Assembly: GCA_017936765.1 (NCBI GenBank)
Contig: JAGBEX010000042.1
Coordinates: 1 to 36,680 of the forward strand
From: Clostridia bacterium
GTDB lineage: Bacteria > Bacillota > Clostridia > Christensenellales > Aristaeellaceae
Direction of reading: 5' to 3'
DNA length: 36,680 nucleotides
The position numbers were made by a program, and so were the translations under genes. The notes under the pieces were generated by a model. It worked only from the letters and a program-made list of their open reading frames with translations. It had not been told where the DNA came from and did not search any database. Of the stretch, positions 6,444-15,248 are shown one piece after another; position 1 is the stretch's first letter; each line of letters opens with the position of its first letter.

Positions 6444-8144
6444 ATGAAACACTTCTTCTCCGTGCTGCTGGTGGCGCTGCTTTTGCCCTGCGCCGCTTTT
6501 GCCGAGGGTGAGATGATCCTCCTGGACGAGACCGGCAGCCTGCTGGTGGAATCCACCGAAGCCCGCGAATTGACCCGCGGCGCCCAGGGCGACGATGTGA
6601 CCGAGCTGCAGCAGCGCCTCACCGAGCTGTATTACTACTCCGGCACCATTTCCGGCAGCTATGGTGAGAACACCCAGGCTGCCGTGAAGGCCTTCCAGGA
6701 GGACTTTGGCCTGGATGCCACCGGCAAGGCCGATGCTCAGACCCTGGCGCTGGTATATTCCACCCTGTACCGCCCCCTGCAATACGGCTCCTCCGGCGAG
6801 GACGTGAAGCGCCTGCAAACCCGCCTCACCGAGCTGGGCTACTACACCGGCAAGATCTCCGGCAACTTCCTGGAGGCCACCGGCTCTGCCATCGAGCGCT
6901 TCCAGCAGAAGATCGGCGAGGAACCCACCGGCATTGCGGATATCGACGTTCAGGCGCTGCTCTTCAGCGGTGATGCCCTCTCCGCCCACGCCAAGGTGGA
7001 GGTCACCCCCACCCCTGCCCCTGACCTGGACAATATGTCCTTCCTGGTCATTGACGAGGATGCCCCCGTGACCCCCACGCCCATCCCGGTGGTGGAGTTC
7101 AAAAAGCAGCTGGCCCGCGGCTCCACCGGCAAAACGGTGAAGCAGCTCCAGGAGCGCCTTACCGAGCTGGGCTACTACGAAGGCCCCGTGTCCGGCAACT
7201 TCCTGGGTCACACCGCCAACGCTGTGAAGGCCTTCCAGAAGCAGAACGGCCTCAAGGCCGACAGCATCGTGGGCGAAGACACCTGGAACATGATCTTCAA
7301 CACCTCCGACATCATCCTGCCCGATCAAACGCCCCGCCCCACGCCCACGCCTACCCCGGTACCCTTTGCCATCACCGTGGACGTGAACAACCAGGTCACC
7401 ACCGTGTATGGCCGTGACGAGAACGGCGACTACACCGTGGTGATCCGGCAGATGCTCTGCTCCACCGGCACCAAAGGCGCTCCCAGCGATGTGGGCGACT
7501 GGGTGCTTTCCGGCCGCAACGCCCGCTGGTGCTACTTCCCCAAGTGGGGCGGCCATGCCCAGTACTGGACGAAGATCAACGGCTCCATCGCCTTCCATTC
7601 CGTGATCTACAACACCGTGGATACCATGGATCTTTCCGTGAAGAGCTACAAGAACCTGGGCAAGCGCGCCTCCCACGGCTGCATCCGCCTCACCGTGGCC
7701 GATGCTCGCTGGATCTATGAAAACGTGGGCAAGGGTACGGTGGTGACCATCACTGAAAAGCTGCCCAAGGATCCCGAGCTGGTGGCCTCCCTGAAGCTGC
7801 CGCCCCTGAACTACGGCAATATGCTCCCCAAGGAAACGCCCCAGCCCACCGCCGAACCCAACTACATCAGCGGCGGCCAGCCGCCCTTGCCCCTCACCAA
7901 GCTGAAGAAGAACGATTCCTCTCCCGCCGTTTACTGGATGCAGAAGAAGCTCACCGAACTGGGCTACTACCAGGGCAAATGCTCCGGCACCTACCTGGCC
8001 GGCACCGCCTCCGCCGTGAAGGCCTTCCAGAAGGCCAACGGTCTGAGCGTCAACGGCGACGTAGCCTCTGTGCAGATGCTGGAAAAGCTCTACGAAAAGG
8101 AGCTGGCCACCCCGGAACCCATTCCCACACCCGCTGCAAACTAA
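6444..8144 (+). CDS. Exported L,D-transpeptidase (YkuD) with four peptidoglycan-binding repeats
   Basis: A ~566-residue cell-wall enzyme. The signal peptide is MKHFFSVLLVALLLPCAAFA. Three PG_binding_1 repeats follow, each with a QxRLTELxYYxGxxSG core and an AVKAFQ-type helix, separated by Pro/Thr linkers (TPTPAPD, TPTPIP). The YkuD catalytic domain is at about residues 310-450, with IAFHSVIY and the catalytic motif SHGCIRL, whose cysteine attacks the donor stem peptide. A fourth repeat lies C-terminal to the catalytic domain. The enzyme would make 3-3 cross-links or attach proteins to peptidoglycan. Three in-frame ATGs (6438, 6441, 6444) follow GGGGTG; 6444 gives the best spacing. It has its own promoter and terminator. 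Confidence 0.92.
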   Translation: MKHFFSVLLVALLLPCAAFAEGEMILLDETGSLLVESTEARELTRGAQGDDVTELQQRLTELYYYSGTISGSYGENTQAAVKAFQEDFGLDATGKADAQTLALVYSTLYRPLQYGSSGEDVKRLQTRLTELGYYTGKISGNFLEATGSAIERFQQKIGEEPTGIADIDVQALLFSGDALSAHAKVEVTPTPAPDLDNMSFLVIDEDAPVTPTPIPVVEFKKQLARGSTGKTVKQLQERLTELGYYEGPVSGNFLGHTANAVKAFQKQNGLKADSIVGEDTWNMIFNTSDIILPDQTPRPTPTPTPVPFAITVDVNNQVTTVYGRDENGDYTVVIRQMLCSTGTKGAPSDVGDWVLSGRNARWCYFPKWGGHAQYWTKINGSIAFHSVIYNTVDTMDLSVKSYKNLGKRASHGCIRLTVADARWIYENVGKGTVVTITEKLPKDPELVASLKLPPLNYGNMLPKETPQPTAEPNYISGGQPPLPLTKLKKNDSSPAVYWMQKKLTELGYYQGKCSGTYLAGTASAVKAFQKANGLSVNGDVASVQMLEKLYEKELATPEPIPTPAAN

Positions 8145-8147
8145 CAC

Positions 8148-8187
8148 AAAACCGCCGCCTGCAATCTCTGCAAGCGGCGGTCCTTTT
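8148..8187. terminator. Bidirectional terminator between convergent genes
   Basis: ACCGCCGC and GCGGCGGT form an 8-bp stem extended by TGCA/TGCA, with TCCTTTT on the plus side and AAAA (TTTT on the minus strand) on the other. It serves the L,D-transpeptidase gene and the transglutaminase operon. Confidence 0.85.
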
Positions 8188-10423
8188 ATTTGGTAAACAA
8201 CCGTTTCTTCTGGGGAACAAAGGCGCGCACCAGCGTCAGGTGCAGCTTCTGCCACAGGTTCAGGCGGGACTGGATGCCCGCGTAGGCCTGGGCGGCCATG
8301 GTGGTTTCCTCCGGCTCCGGGTTCAGCCTGCCGTAGAACACCAGCGCCATGCACTCGCCCAGGGGCGTCATGGCCACCGGGTAGCGGCGCAGGCTGTCGA
8401 TGCGGCGCATATACGCCATGGGCGACTCGCTGGCCTCCCTGGGCAGCTTGACCACCCGCAGCGCATCGCTGATAGCCTGCATCCATGCCGACCAGCGTCC
8501 CATTTCATCCTTGGCGCGCTTGGCGCATTGCTCCGGCTGCGTCCACCAGATCCGCACCCCGCAGCCCACTGCCGCCAGCAGCACCAGCAGCCACCACAGC
8601 CAGCCCGTGCTGGGCTTCTCAGGCTGCTCCGGCTCCTGGTTGGGTACTTCCGGCTCCGGCGTGGGAGTGGGTTCGTCTTCCTCTGCGGGAGGCTGCTGAC
8701 TGGATTCCGGCGTGGCCTCTGGCTCCTGCTCCGGGGTTTCCTCCGGCTCAGGGGTATTCTCGGGTTCGTTTTCCTCCGGGGGAAGCAGCTCTTCCGGGGC
8801 GTCCATGCTGCGGTTCTGGGCAGGGGTGGCGTCGAAGGTCAGCCAGCCGAAGCCCTCGAAGTACACCTCCGTCCAGGCATGGCCGTGGAGTCCGGTCACA
8901 TAGGCGTGACCATTCTCGTCCGGCTCAGCCAGGTAGCCCTCCACATAGCGGGCAGGCAGGCCCACCATGCGGCACAGCACCGTCATGGCCGAGGCAAAGT
9001 AGGTGCAGTAGCCTTCCTGGGTATTCAGCAGGAAGTTGCTCACAAAGTCGATGTTCTCCGGCTGGGGGTCCACCTCCAGCGTATAGCGGAAGCTCCGCGC
9101 CAGCCAGGTCTGGATGGCATAGGCCTTGTCGTAGGGCGTTTCTGCCCCGGCGCAGGCCTCCTGGGCCAGTTCAAACACCAGGTCCTGCAGGTGATCCGGC
9201 AAGCCGGTGTAGTCGTGCAAAATCTGCGGATACAGCGGATCCTCGCTGCTCTCGCAGGCCTGGATCAGCGTACCCAGTCCCGCATCGCCGGCGATCATCA
9301 GCGGCGCGGTGACGGTGTAGGTGTCCCCTTCCTCCAGGTCGCGGGTGACGAACACCTCGCTACCGGAATTGAAGTACGGCACCAATTCGCCGCCAGGGTT
9401 CAGCTGCCGGATGCGCTGCGGGACAAACAGGCTGGAGGCGCTGGAGGACAGCATCCGCACGCTCACCGTTTGGTAAGCGGTCAGGCCGGCGTCCTCGCCC
9501 AGAGCGCCCTGGGGCAAGGCCATGTTGAAGGTATCGCTGCGGGCATCCCGCCATTGCAGGCTGGACCACAGGTAGCGCCGTCCGGCCATGGAATCCGTCC
9601 AGATGCGGCCGGTGTACTCGTTCTTCACGCTGCCCCGCAGGTAGACCTTCCGGGGCGTTTTCACCAGCATCACGGGGTGATCCGTAGGTTCCGCCTTGCC
9701 GCCCAACTGGTGCTGCCCCTGGGGATAATAGCCTTCGCTGGCCAGGGTGAACACGTTTCTGGGCTGGGTGAACATATACCGGGCGAAGATCTGATCCCGC
9801 AGCTTGTCGGCAGCGTCCTTCAGGGGTTGAATGGTCACGCCCTGGGTGGGCGTCAGCAGCAGCGCCAGGGTGGTGATCACCGCCGCCAGGGGCAGCGCCC
9901 GGTGCAGGGCCACATCCTCGTGGCCACTCACCGCCGCCTGAAGCAGCACCCCCGCCATGGCCGGGGCCAACCAGGGCAGCGCCCGTGGCTGGTCGCTAAG
10001 CCAGAGGATCATGGCCGCCAGCAGCGTCACCGCCAGGGCGGGATAAGCCCCCATGCTGCGGTTGGTCAGCGCAAAGGCAGCCACGCCCATCAGCACCGTC
10101 AGCAGCAGCGCCGTTTCCTGCGCCACCATGGGCAGAGCGCCGTTCAGGCCGGTGAAGTGGAGCGTCATGGCGCGCAGGATCTCGCTGAGGGTATTCATGC
10201 CGCCCAGCAGCAGCCAGGCCGCCGCGCCCGCCAGGATCACACCGCCCATGATGAGCCGCGTCAGCTTCCTGGTCGAACACAGCGTCATCACCAGCGTGAT
10301 GCCCGAAAGCACCGCAGCCGCCATCCAGCCATGGGCCAGCATTCCCATGCAGCCCAGCATGGCCAGCGTCAGCCCCAGCGCAAGCAGATAAGCCACCGCA
10401 CCGCGGCGCACCGCATCCTTCAT
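8186..10423 (-). CDS. Membrane transglutaminase-like protein (TgpA type)
   Basis: A 745-residue protein with a run of N-terminal hydrophobic helices (residues ~5-195), an extracytoplasmic part with the transglutaminase-like core near residues 400-560, a Glu/Pro/Thr-rich linker (~560-620), one further helix (WLWWLLVLLAAVGCGV) and a cytoplasmic C-terminal domain like DUF4129. The core shows the catalytic cysteine in EGYCTYFASAM, the histidine in HAWTEVYFEG and the aspartate in TFDATP. The frame opens at 10456, but ATG 10423 has AAGGAG at 7 bp. It is the third gene of moxR-DUF58-transglutaminase, a conserved trio whose substrate is mostly unknown. Protein cross-linking or peptide cleavage at the cell surface is plausible. 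Confidence 0.9.
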   Translation of the reverse strand: MKDAVRRGAVAYLLALGLTLAMLGCMGMLAHGWMAAAVLSGITLVMTLCSTRKLTRLIMGGVILAGAAAWLLLGGMNTLSEILRAMTLHFTGLNGALPMVAQETALLLTVLMGVAAFALTNRSMGAYPALAVTLLAAMILWLSDQPRALPWLAPAMAGVLLQAAVSGHEDVALHRALPLAAVITTLALLLTPTQGVTIQPLKDAADKLRDQIFARYMFTQPRNVFTLASEGYYPQGQHQLGGKAEPTDHPVMLVKTPRKVYLRGSVKNEYTGRIWTDSMAGRRYLWSSLQWRDARSDTFNMALPQGALGEDAGLTAYQTVSVRMLSSSASSLFVPQRIRQLNPGGELVPYFNSGSEVFVTRDLEEGDTYTVTAPLMIAGDAGLGTLIQACESSEDPLYPQILHDYTGLPDHLQDLVFELAQEACAGAETPYDKAYAIQTWLARSFRYTLEVDPQPENIDFVSNFLLNTQEGYCTYFASAMTVLCRMVGLPARYVEGYLAEPDENGHAYVTGLHGHAWTEVYFEGFGWLTFDATPAQNRSMDAPEELLPPEENEPENTPEPEETPEQEPEATPESSQQPPAEEDEPTPTPEPEVPNQEPEQPEKPSTGWLWWLLVLLAAVGCGVRIWWTQPEQCAKRAKDEMGRWSAWMQAISDALRVVKLPREASESPMAYMRRIDSLRRYPVAMTPLGECMALVFYGRLNPEPEETTMAAQAYAGIQSRLNLWQKLHLTLVRAFVPQKKRLFTK

Positions 10424-10456
10424 GCCATCGCTCCTTTCCGTTAGATTGTTCAGCAT

Positions 10457-11611
10457 TTACGCCGGAACCGGCGTCACATAGCACACTTCGATCTGCCCCT
10501 GCTGCAATTTGCTGATCAGCGGCAGCACCATGGGATCATCCGGGGTAAAGGTCACCAGATACAGCCGCACAATGGGACCCATGCGGCGCATACGGATCAT
10601 CACGTCCACCATGTGGCTGGAAAGCCTTGCGGAGATCACCACCGTGGCGCCTACCTTGCGCATCCGGCGGGTCTCCAACAGCAGCACCCGCTCGAACTTG
10701 TCCGTTTCCGAAAAGTCCACCCGCGCCAGGTTTTCCAGGATCATGGGCATCCCCATGGCCTTGTCCAGCTCCACAGGATGCTCGCCAAGCAGCGGCAGGC
10801 GCACCGCATGGTCGGTGGCCATCTGGCTGTTCATCACCGAGGCGGCGGTCTCCAGCAGGGAGTCCCGCACGTCTGCCTCTGCCTCCGGGTGACCCCAGGA
10901 GGGCGGCGGAGAGCAGTCCATCAGCACCAGGGCATCGGGCAGCACCGGTTCTTCAAAGCGGCGCACCACCAGCTCCCGTTTGCGAGCAGAGAGCTTCCAA
11001 TGGATCTTCTTCAGCGCATCGCCGGGCATATAGGCGCGGATGTCGCTGGGGTTGGTCACGTCCTCGGTGGCGCGGGCCATGGTCTCCAGGCCGGAATCAC
11101 CGGGGGCGAAGGTCAACTGCTCCACCTGGAAGGGCAGGGGCAGCACCAGCAGCTCGCTCTGGGCAGCCTTGGGCTGCTTGGTGATAGCAAACAGGCCGAA
11201 GAGATCCTCCACCGTGCAGCTTTTCACGCCGGGGCTGCTCACGCCCACATGAGCTGCATGGAAGGGCAGCGTCAGCTTCTGGGTGCGGCCGGGGGCATCC
11301 TTCAGGCGCACGGCGGTCTCCGGGGTGTCCGGCGTGGCGTAAAGCTCCAGCAGCATGGGCGCAATGGGGATGATCCCCCTGTGCTTCACCGTCACGGTGA
11401 GCATCACGCTCTCGCCCCGCTGCACGCTGCGCCCGCTGAGATCGCTGTGTACCTCCAGCGTCCGCGCCGCCTGCCACACTCCCAGAAAGCTGAAGGCCAC
11501 CAGCAGCACGATCAGCACCGCCGCGGTGAGGAAGATGGGGCTGCCCGTGGAAAAGGCGGCCAGCAGCAGCGCCAGCACCACCACGGTGGGCCAAGTCAAA
11601 TGCATTTTCAT
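10457..11611 (-). CDS. DUF58 domain-containing membrane protein
   Basis: A 384-residue protein with two N-terminal hydrophobic helices (VVVLALLLAAF and IFLTAAVLIVLLVAFSFLGV), then an extracytoplasmic beta-rich part and a DUF58 region around residues 190-260. The DUF58 hallmark is visible as DIRAYMPGDALKKIHWKLSA followed by RRFEEPV and LMDCSPP, the last resembling a von Willebrand A-type metal site. Its ATG overlaps the moxR stop (ATGA), and the transglutaminase gene follows after 33 bp. By gene neighbourhood it is the partner of the MoxR ATPase; no enzymatic activity is established for the family. Confidence 0.9.
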   Translation of the reverse strand: MKMHLTWPTVVVLALLLAAFSTGSPIFLTAAVLIVLLVAFSFLGVWQAARTLEVHSDLSGRSVQRGESVMLTVTVKHRGIIPIAPMLLELYATPDTPETAVRLKDAPGRTQKLTLPFHAAHVGVSSPGVKSCTVEDLFGLFAITKQPKAAQSELLVLPLPFQVEQLTFAPGDSGLETMARATEDVTNPSDIRAYMPGDALKKIHWKLSARKRELVVRRFEEPVLPDALVLMDCSPPPSWGHPEAEADVRDSLLETAASVMNSQMATDHAVRLPLLGEHPVELDKAMGMPMILENLARVDFSETDKFERVLLLETRRMRKVGATVVISARLSSHMVDVMIRMRRMGPIVRLYLVTFTPDDPMVLPLISKLQQGQIEVCYVTPVPA

Positions 11612-12549
11612 AGCTTTACAGGCACCGCCACGTTTTTCAGGATCTTCACCAGCACCTGCTCGGCGGTGACACCCTTCATGCGGGCTTCGGGGTTCAGCAC
11701 CACGCGGTGGGACAGCACCGGCAGCGCCATGTGCTGCACATCCTCCGGCAGGATAAAGTCACGCCCGTCCAGCAGCGCGCAGGCCTGGGCGCCGTGGATC
11801 AGCGCAATGGCTGCGCGGGTGGAAGCACCCAGCGTCAGCGCGGGATCCTGACGGGTGGCTGCTGCCAGGGTGGCCACATAGGAGCGCACCTCCGGCGAGC
11901 AGTAGATGGTGGTCACCATCTGCTGCAGGGCAATGATGTCCTCTGCTGCGCATACAGGCTCCAGCACGGCCATAGGCTTCACCGTGCCGGAATAGCGCTC
12001 CAGCACATCCATCTCCTGCTCAATGGTGGGATAGCCCATGGCGATGCGCAGGAAGAAGCGGTCCATCTGCGCCTCGGGCAGGGGGTAGGTACCCACGAAC
12101 TCTCCGGGGTTCTGGGTGGCCAGCACAATGAAGGGCTGGGGCAGCTTGTGGGTGATGCCGTCCACGGTGACCTGCTGCTCTTCCATTACTTCCAGCAGCG
12201 CGGACTGGGTCTTGGGGCTGGTGCGGTTGATCTCGTCCGCCAGGATTACCTGACTCATCACCGCGCCTTCCTTGTATTCCATTTCGCCGGTCTTGAAGTT
12301 CACCAGCGTGAAGCCCGTCACGTCGGAGGGCATCAGGTCGGGGGTGAACTGGATGCGGCGGAAGGAGCAGTCCAGCGACTTGGCCAGGGCGCTGGCCAGG
12401 GTGGTCTTGCCCACGCCCGGCACGTCCTCGATCAGCACATGACCCTTGCACAAAAGGGCGATCAGCGCGTACTCGATGGCCTCCTCCTTGCCGACGATGA
12501 CCTTGGAAATATTCTCCTGCAGGGCTTGAATGATGCGCCTGGGCTGCAT
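11608..12549 (-). CDS. MoxR-family AAA+ ATPase
   Basis: A 313-residue cytoplasmic ATPase with Walker A PGVGKTTLA near residue 44, Walker B VILADEINR, sensor-1 ATQNP and the sensor-2 lid region GASTRAAIAL. Proteins of this family act as chaperones that help assemble or insert metals in partner proteins, often those with von Willebrand A-like domains. The next gene, DUF58, is the standard partner, and the two overlap by 4 bp. AAGGAGG precedes the ATG, and a strong promoter is at 12587-12615. Confidence 0.93.
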   Translation of the reverse strand: MQPRRIIQALQENISKVIVGKEEAIEYALIALLCKGHVLIEDVPGVGKTTLASALAKSLDCSFRRIQFTPDLMPSDVTGFTLVNFKTGEMEYKEGAVMSQVILADEINRTSPKTQSALLEVMEEQQVTVDGITHKLPQPFIVLATQNPGEFVGTYPLPEAQMDRFFLRIAMGYPTIEQEMDVLERYSGTVKPMAVLEPVCAAEDIIALQQMVTTIYCSPEVRSYVATLAAATRQDPALTLGASTRAAIALIHGAQACALLDGRDFILPEDVQHMALPVLSHRVVLNPEARMKGVTAEQVLVKILKNVAVPVKL

Positions 12550-12586
12550 ACAGACTGCCTCCTTGATTACAAAAGTTTTTCACTTT

Positions 12587-12615
12587 ATTATAAACAACAT
12601 TTCATATTTTTTCAA
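12587..12615 (-). promoter_or_regulatory. Promoter of the moxR operon
   Basis: On the minus strand TTGAAA (12610-12615), a 17-bp spacer and TATAAT (12587-12592), 38 bp before the moxR ATG. Confidence 0.82.
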
Positions 12616-12634
12616 GCGTTTGTTGCTTTTATGC

Positions 12635-12663
12635 TTGAAACAACCCTGCTCATGCTGTAAAAT
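12635..12663 (+). promoter_or_regulatory. Promoter of birA-acpS
   Basis: TTGAAA (12635-12640), a 17-bp spacer and TAAAAT (12658-12663), about 70 bp before birA. It is divergent from the moxR promoter. No repeated or palindromic operator was recognised, which fits a BirA without a DNA-binding domain. Confidence 0.65.
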
Positions 12664-12733
12664 ATCAGCATACACAAGGCTTTTCACGCTCTGTGTGAAT
12701 TGTAACAATTTCGACATGAAGTGGTGCTGAAAG

Positions 12734-13543
12734 ATGTCAGATCATCAGGATTCCCTGGCCGCCTCCACCTGGCTCCCGCTGCTGACCACCCGGTATATGG
12801 GGCGTGGTCAGGCAGAGGTGCTGCAGGAGGCCACCTCCACCAATACCCTGCTGAAGCAAATGGCACTCTCCGGCGCGCCCGCCGGCAGCCTGTGCCTGTG
12901 CGAGTCTCAAACTGCCGGCAAGGGTCGCCTTGGCCGCATCTGGCATTCCCCTGCTGGGCAGGGGCTGTGGCTCTCCGTGCTGCTGCGCCCCCGCATCCAG
13001 CCGGAGCAGGCTCCCCTGGTGACCCTCTGCGCCGCCCTGGCCATGGCGCAGGCCGTGAACGAGACCACCGGGCTGGATGCCCGCATCAAGTGGCCCAACG
13101 ACCTGGTGCTGGAGGGCAAGAAGCTCTGCGGCATCCTGCTGGAGATCGGCTTTGCAGCCAGCGGCATCGACTACATCGTGGTGGGTACCGGGCTGAACGT
13201 GGGACGCAGCGCCTACCCTGCCGAGCTTGCCCACCAGGCCACCTCCATTGCGGATCACATGACTCCCCCGCCCCGCCGGGAGCTGCTGGTGCGCTACCTG
13301 GCCGCACTGGAGGAGACCATCACCCGGCTGGAAAACGATGGTTTCGCTGCCCTTGCGGAAGCCTACCGCGCCCGCAGCTGCACCCTGGGCAGCATGGTGA
13401 AGGTCTCCGGCAGCGAGGAGTTCACCGGCGTGGCCGAAGACATTGACGAAACAGGCGGGCTTTTGGTTCGGGACCAAACGTCCGTCCTGCGCCGTGTGCT
13501 GGCAGGTGACGTATCCGTGAGAGGAGTGATGGGCTATGTGTAA
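12734..13543 (+). CDS. birA: Biotin-[acetyl-CoA-carboxylase] ligase, HTH-less
   Basis: A 269-residue biotin protein ligase that makes biotinyl-AMP and attaches biotin to the carboxyl carrier protein of acetyl-CoA carboxylase and related enzymes. Visible are the TNTLLK segment, the biotin-binding loop AGKGRLGRIWHSP, KWPNDLVLEGKKLCGILLE and GTGLNVG. The C-terminal SH3-like domain is at about residues 215-269. The N-terminal helix-turn-helix found in repressor-type BirA is absent, so it is a catalytic class I ligase. The ATG at 12734 has only a weak Shine-Dalgarno sequence, and a slightly later start cannot be excluded. It overlaps acpS by 8 bp. Confidence 0.92.
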   Translation: MSDHQDSLAASTWLPLLTTRYMGRGQAEVLQEATSTNTLLKQMALSGAPAGSLCLCESQTAGKGRLGRIWHSPAGQGLWLSVLLRPRIQPEQAPLVTLCAALAMAQAVNETTGLDARIKWPNDLVLEGKKLCGILLEIGFAASGIDYIVVGTGLNVGRSAYPAELAHQATSIADHMTPPPRRELLVRYLAALEETITRLENDGFAALAEAYRARSCTLGSMVKVSGSEEFTGVAEDIDETGGLLVRDQTSVLRRVLAGDVSVRGVMGYV

Positions 13544-13901
13544 GGTGCGCGGCGTGGGCATCGACCTGTGCGACATCAGCCGCATGGAAAAGAACTTGCA
13601 GGACGACCGCTTTCTGAACCGCTTTTTCACCCCAGCGGAGGCAGCCTATATCCGCGGCCGCGGCCTCAGCGCCAGCCAGAGCATGGCGGGCATCTTCGCC
13701 GCCAAAGAAGCCTTCCTCAAGGCCGTGGGCGTGGGGCTGGCGTTCCCCCTGCAGGACATCGAAGTGCTGCACACCGAGCTGGGTCAGCCCTACTACCACC
13801 TGATGGGCAAGGCCGAGAAAGCCGCCGACGGTGGCCAGGCGCTGCTGTCCATCACCCACGAGGGCCTGATGGCGGCGGCGGTGTGCATCTGGCAGAAATG
13901 A
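13536..13901 (+). CDS. acpS: Holo-[acyl-carrier-protein] synthase
   Basis: A 121-residue phosphopantetheinyl transferase that loads the 4'-phosphopantetheine arm from CoA onto acyl carrier protein. The family's two metal-binding motifs are present: VGIDLCDI near residue 8 and FAAKEAFLKAVG near residue 55. The length is typical. AGGAG lies within the end of birA, and the start overlaps its last codons, so both fatty-acid cofactor genes are translated together. A strong terminator follows the stop directly. Confidence 0.94.
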   Translation: MCKVRGVGIDLCDISRMEKNLQDDRFLNRFFTPAEAAYIRGRGLSASQSMAGIFAAKEAFLKAVGVGLAFPLQDIEVLHTELGQPYYHLMGKAEKAADGGQALLSITHEGLMAAAVCIWQK

Positions 13902-13936
13902 AAAAAAGAGACTTCACTACGAAGTCTCTTTTCTTT
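13902..13936. terminator. Bidirectional terminator after acpS
   Basis: AAGAGACTTC-ACTAC-GAAGTCTCTT is a perfect 10-bp stem with TTTTCTTT on the plus side and seven A residues on the other, so it serves acpS and the convergent ArsC-like gene. Confidence 0.9.
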
Positions 13937-14282
13937 ATCCTTGCTTCACCCATTCCTCCCACACGTCGGGCTGATACCCCACGGTGGCCTTGCTGCCATT
14001 GCGCACGATGGGCGACTTCAGCAGCCAGGGGGTCTCCAGGATGGCCGCCATCAGCAGGCTGTCCTGATTGTAATAGCAGGCGGGATGCTCCTTGACCTTC
14101 TTGTCCTCCCGGTCGATGATGTTCTGTAGGCCGCCCGCCTTGGCCATCACCTGCACCTCACGCTCGCCCAGCTTGTGCTTTTTCAGGTCCATCACCTGCA
14201 CGGTGATGCGCCGTTCCTTGAAGAACCGCTCCGCCTTCTGCACATCGAAGTTCTTTTTGCTCACATACATCTGGATGTTCAT
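13935..14282 (-). CDS. ArsC/Spx-family protein without the N-terminal catalytic cysteine
   Basis: A 115-residue thioredoxin-fold protein of the ArsC/Spx/YffB family. The N-terminal strand MNIQMYVSKKNFDVQKAE is followed by a helix with an ERRITVQVMDL strand, and the C-terminal signature LLKSPIVRNGSKATVGYQPD is characteristic. The place of the reducing cysteine or CxxC after the first strand reads SKKNFD, and the only cysteine (ACYYNQ) is elsewhere, so arsenate reduction or Spx-like redox sensing is not supported. The ATG follows the dnaI-like stop with no gap (TAAATG), which couples it to the replication genes; the reason is unknown. Confidence 0.8.
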   Translation of the reverse strand: MNIQMYVSKKNFDVQKAERFFKERRITVQVMDLKKHKLGEREVQVMAKAGGLQNIIDREDKKVKEHPACYYNQDSLLMAAILETPWLLKSPIVRNGSKATVGYQPDVWEEWVKQG

Positions 14283-15248
14283 TTACACCCTCCTGATATC
14301 CTCGCCCATGAACACCACCTGGGTGCATTGGCGCTTGTCCGTCAGCCGGGAGGCAATGCGCTCGGTGTAGCGCTCCCGCAGCTCCCGCAGGTTCAGGTTG
14401 GTGCTGATCACCGTTCCCTTACCCGCGGTCTGCCGCTCGTTGATCAGGTTAAACAGCTGCACAATCGTGATATTCTCCATCAGCGGCTCGCTGCCCAGGT
14501 CGTCCAGGAGCAGCACGTCGGCCTCCATCAGGCTGTCCAGTTCACCCATCTGCCCGGAGAAATAAGCCTTGCGCGCCACGTCCAGAAAGCGATAGGCGCT
14601 CATCATCAGCACATTATGGCCCCGATCCAGCAGCCGCTTGGCCATGGCGTGCATCAAAAAGGTCTTGCCCAGGCCGCTGGGACCCATCAGCAGCATATCG
14701 CTGGTGGATGCCTTGGGGTACTGGTCTGCCCAGGTCTGGCATTGCTCGCGGATCATACTCATCAGCTGCCGCTGGGTGAAGGGCTGCCCCTCCACCTTCT
14801 TGTCCGGGAACACAGTCAGATCAAAGCTCTCGAAGGTCTGCTGCGCCTTTTCGCCCAGACCTACCTGCTGGTACAGCCGGGCATAGAAGGCGCTGCGCAG
14901 GCAGTCGCACATTTCCTTCACCGGCTCGCCCACATAGCCCGTGTCCTTGCACTTGCCGCAGCGGTACACCGGCTCCAGGTAATCCTCCCCATAGCCGTGC
15001 TGGTGCAGAAGCTGGGCGATACGGGTGTTCATCACATCCATGCGCCGGGGCAGCTCATCCCCCTGCACACGGCCATCCAGTATGCCCCGCAGCCCAGCAA
15101 AGATCATGCTCTGCCTTTCGTCCATCAGCTGGGCGATCTCCGGGCATTTCGCCGTGACCTCTGCCAAACGGCGCTGGTCTTCCTGATCGTTCCGCATCCG
15201 CTGCTGATCATACTCGCCCTGCAGCTCCCGCAGGATGGCATTACGCAT
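14283..15248 (-). CDS. DnaI/DnaC-type replicative helicase loader ATPase
   Basis: A 321-residue AAA+ protein that would load the replicative helicase at the origin or at restarted forks. The N-terminal part is charged and coiled-coil-like (YDQQRMRNDQEDQRR). A zinc-binding cluster CGKCKDTG...CDC lies near residues 95-120, then Walker A GPSGLGKTFLMHA near 190, Walker B VLLLDDLG and the arginine-rich sensor ERYTERIASRL. The ATG overlaps the last codons of the dnaD-like gene by 8 bp with AAGGAG upstream, as in other Firmicutes where the two proteins act in sequence. Confidence 0.9.
   Translation of the reverse strand: MRNAILRELQGEYDQQRMRNDQEDQRRLAEVTAKCPEIAQLMDERQSMIFAGLRGILDGRVQGDELPRRMDVMNTRIAQLLHQHGYGEDYLEPVYRCGKCKDTGYVGEPVKEMCDCLRSAFYARLYQQVGLGEKAQQTFESFDLTVFPDKKVEGQPFTQRQLMSMIREQCQTWADQYPKASTSDMLLMGPSGLGKTFLMHAMAKRLLDRGHNVLMMSAYRFLDVARKAYFSGQMGELDSLMEADVLLLDDLGSEPLMENITIVQLFNLINERQTAGKGTVISTNLNLRELRERYTERIASRLTDKRQCTQVVFMGEDIRRV

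Noticed and set aside
6276..8486. A 736-codon minus-strand frame opposite the L,D-transpeptidase
   Set aside because: The plus-strand frame has a signal peptide, repeats and the SHGCIRL motif; the other frame is low-complexity and crosses a terminator.
7979..10444. An 821-codon plus-strand frame opposite the transglutaminase gene
   Set aside because: It overlaps the end of the L,D-transpeptidase and the terminator, and has no family features.
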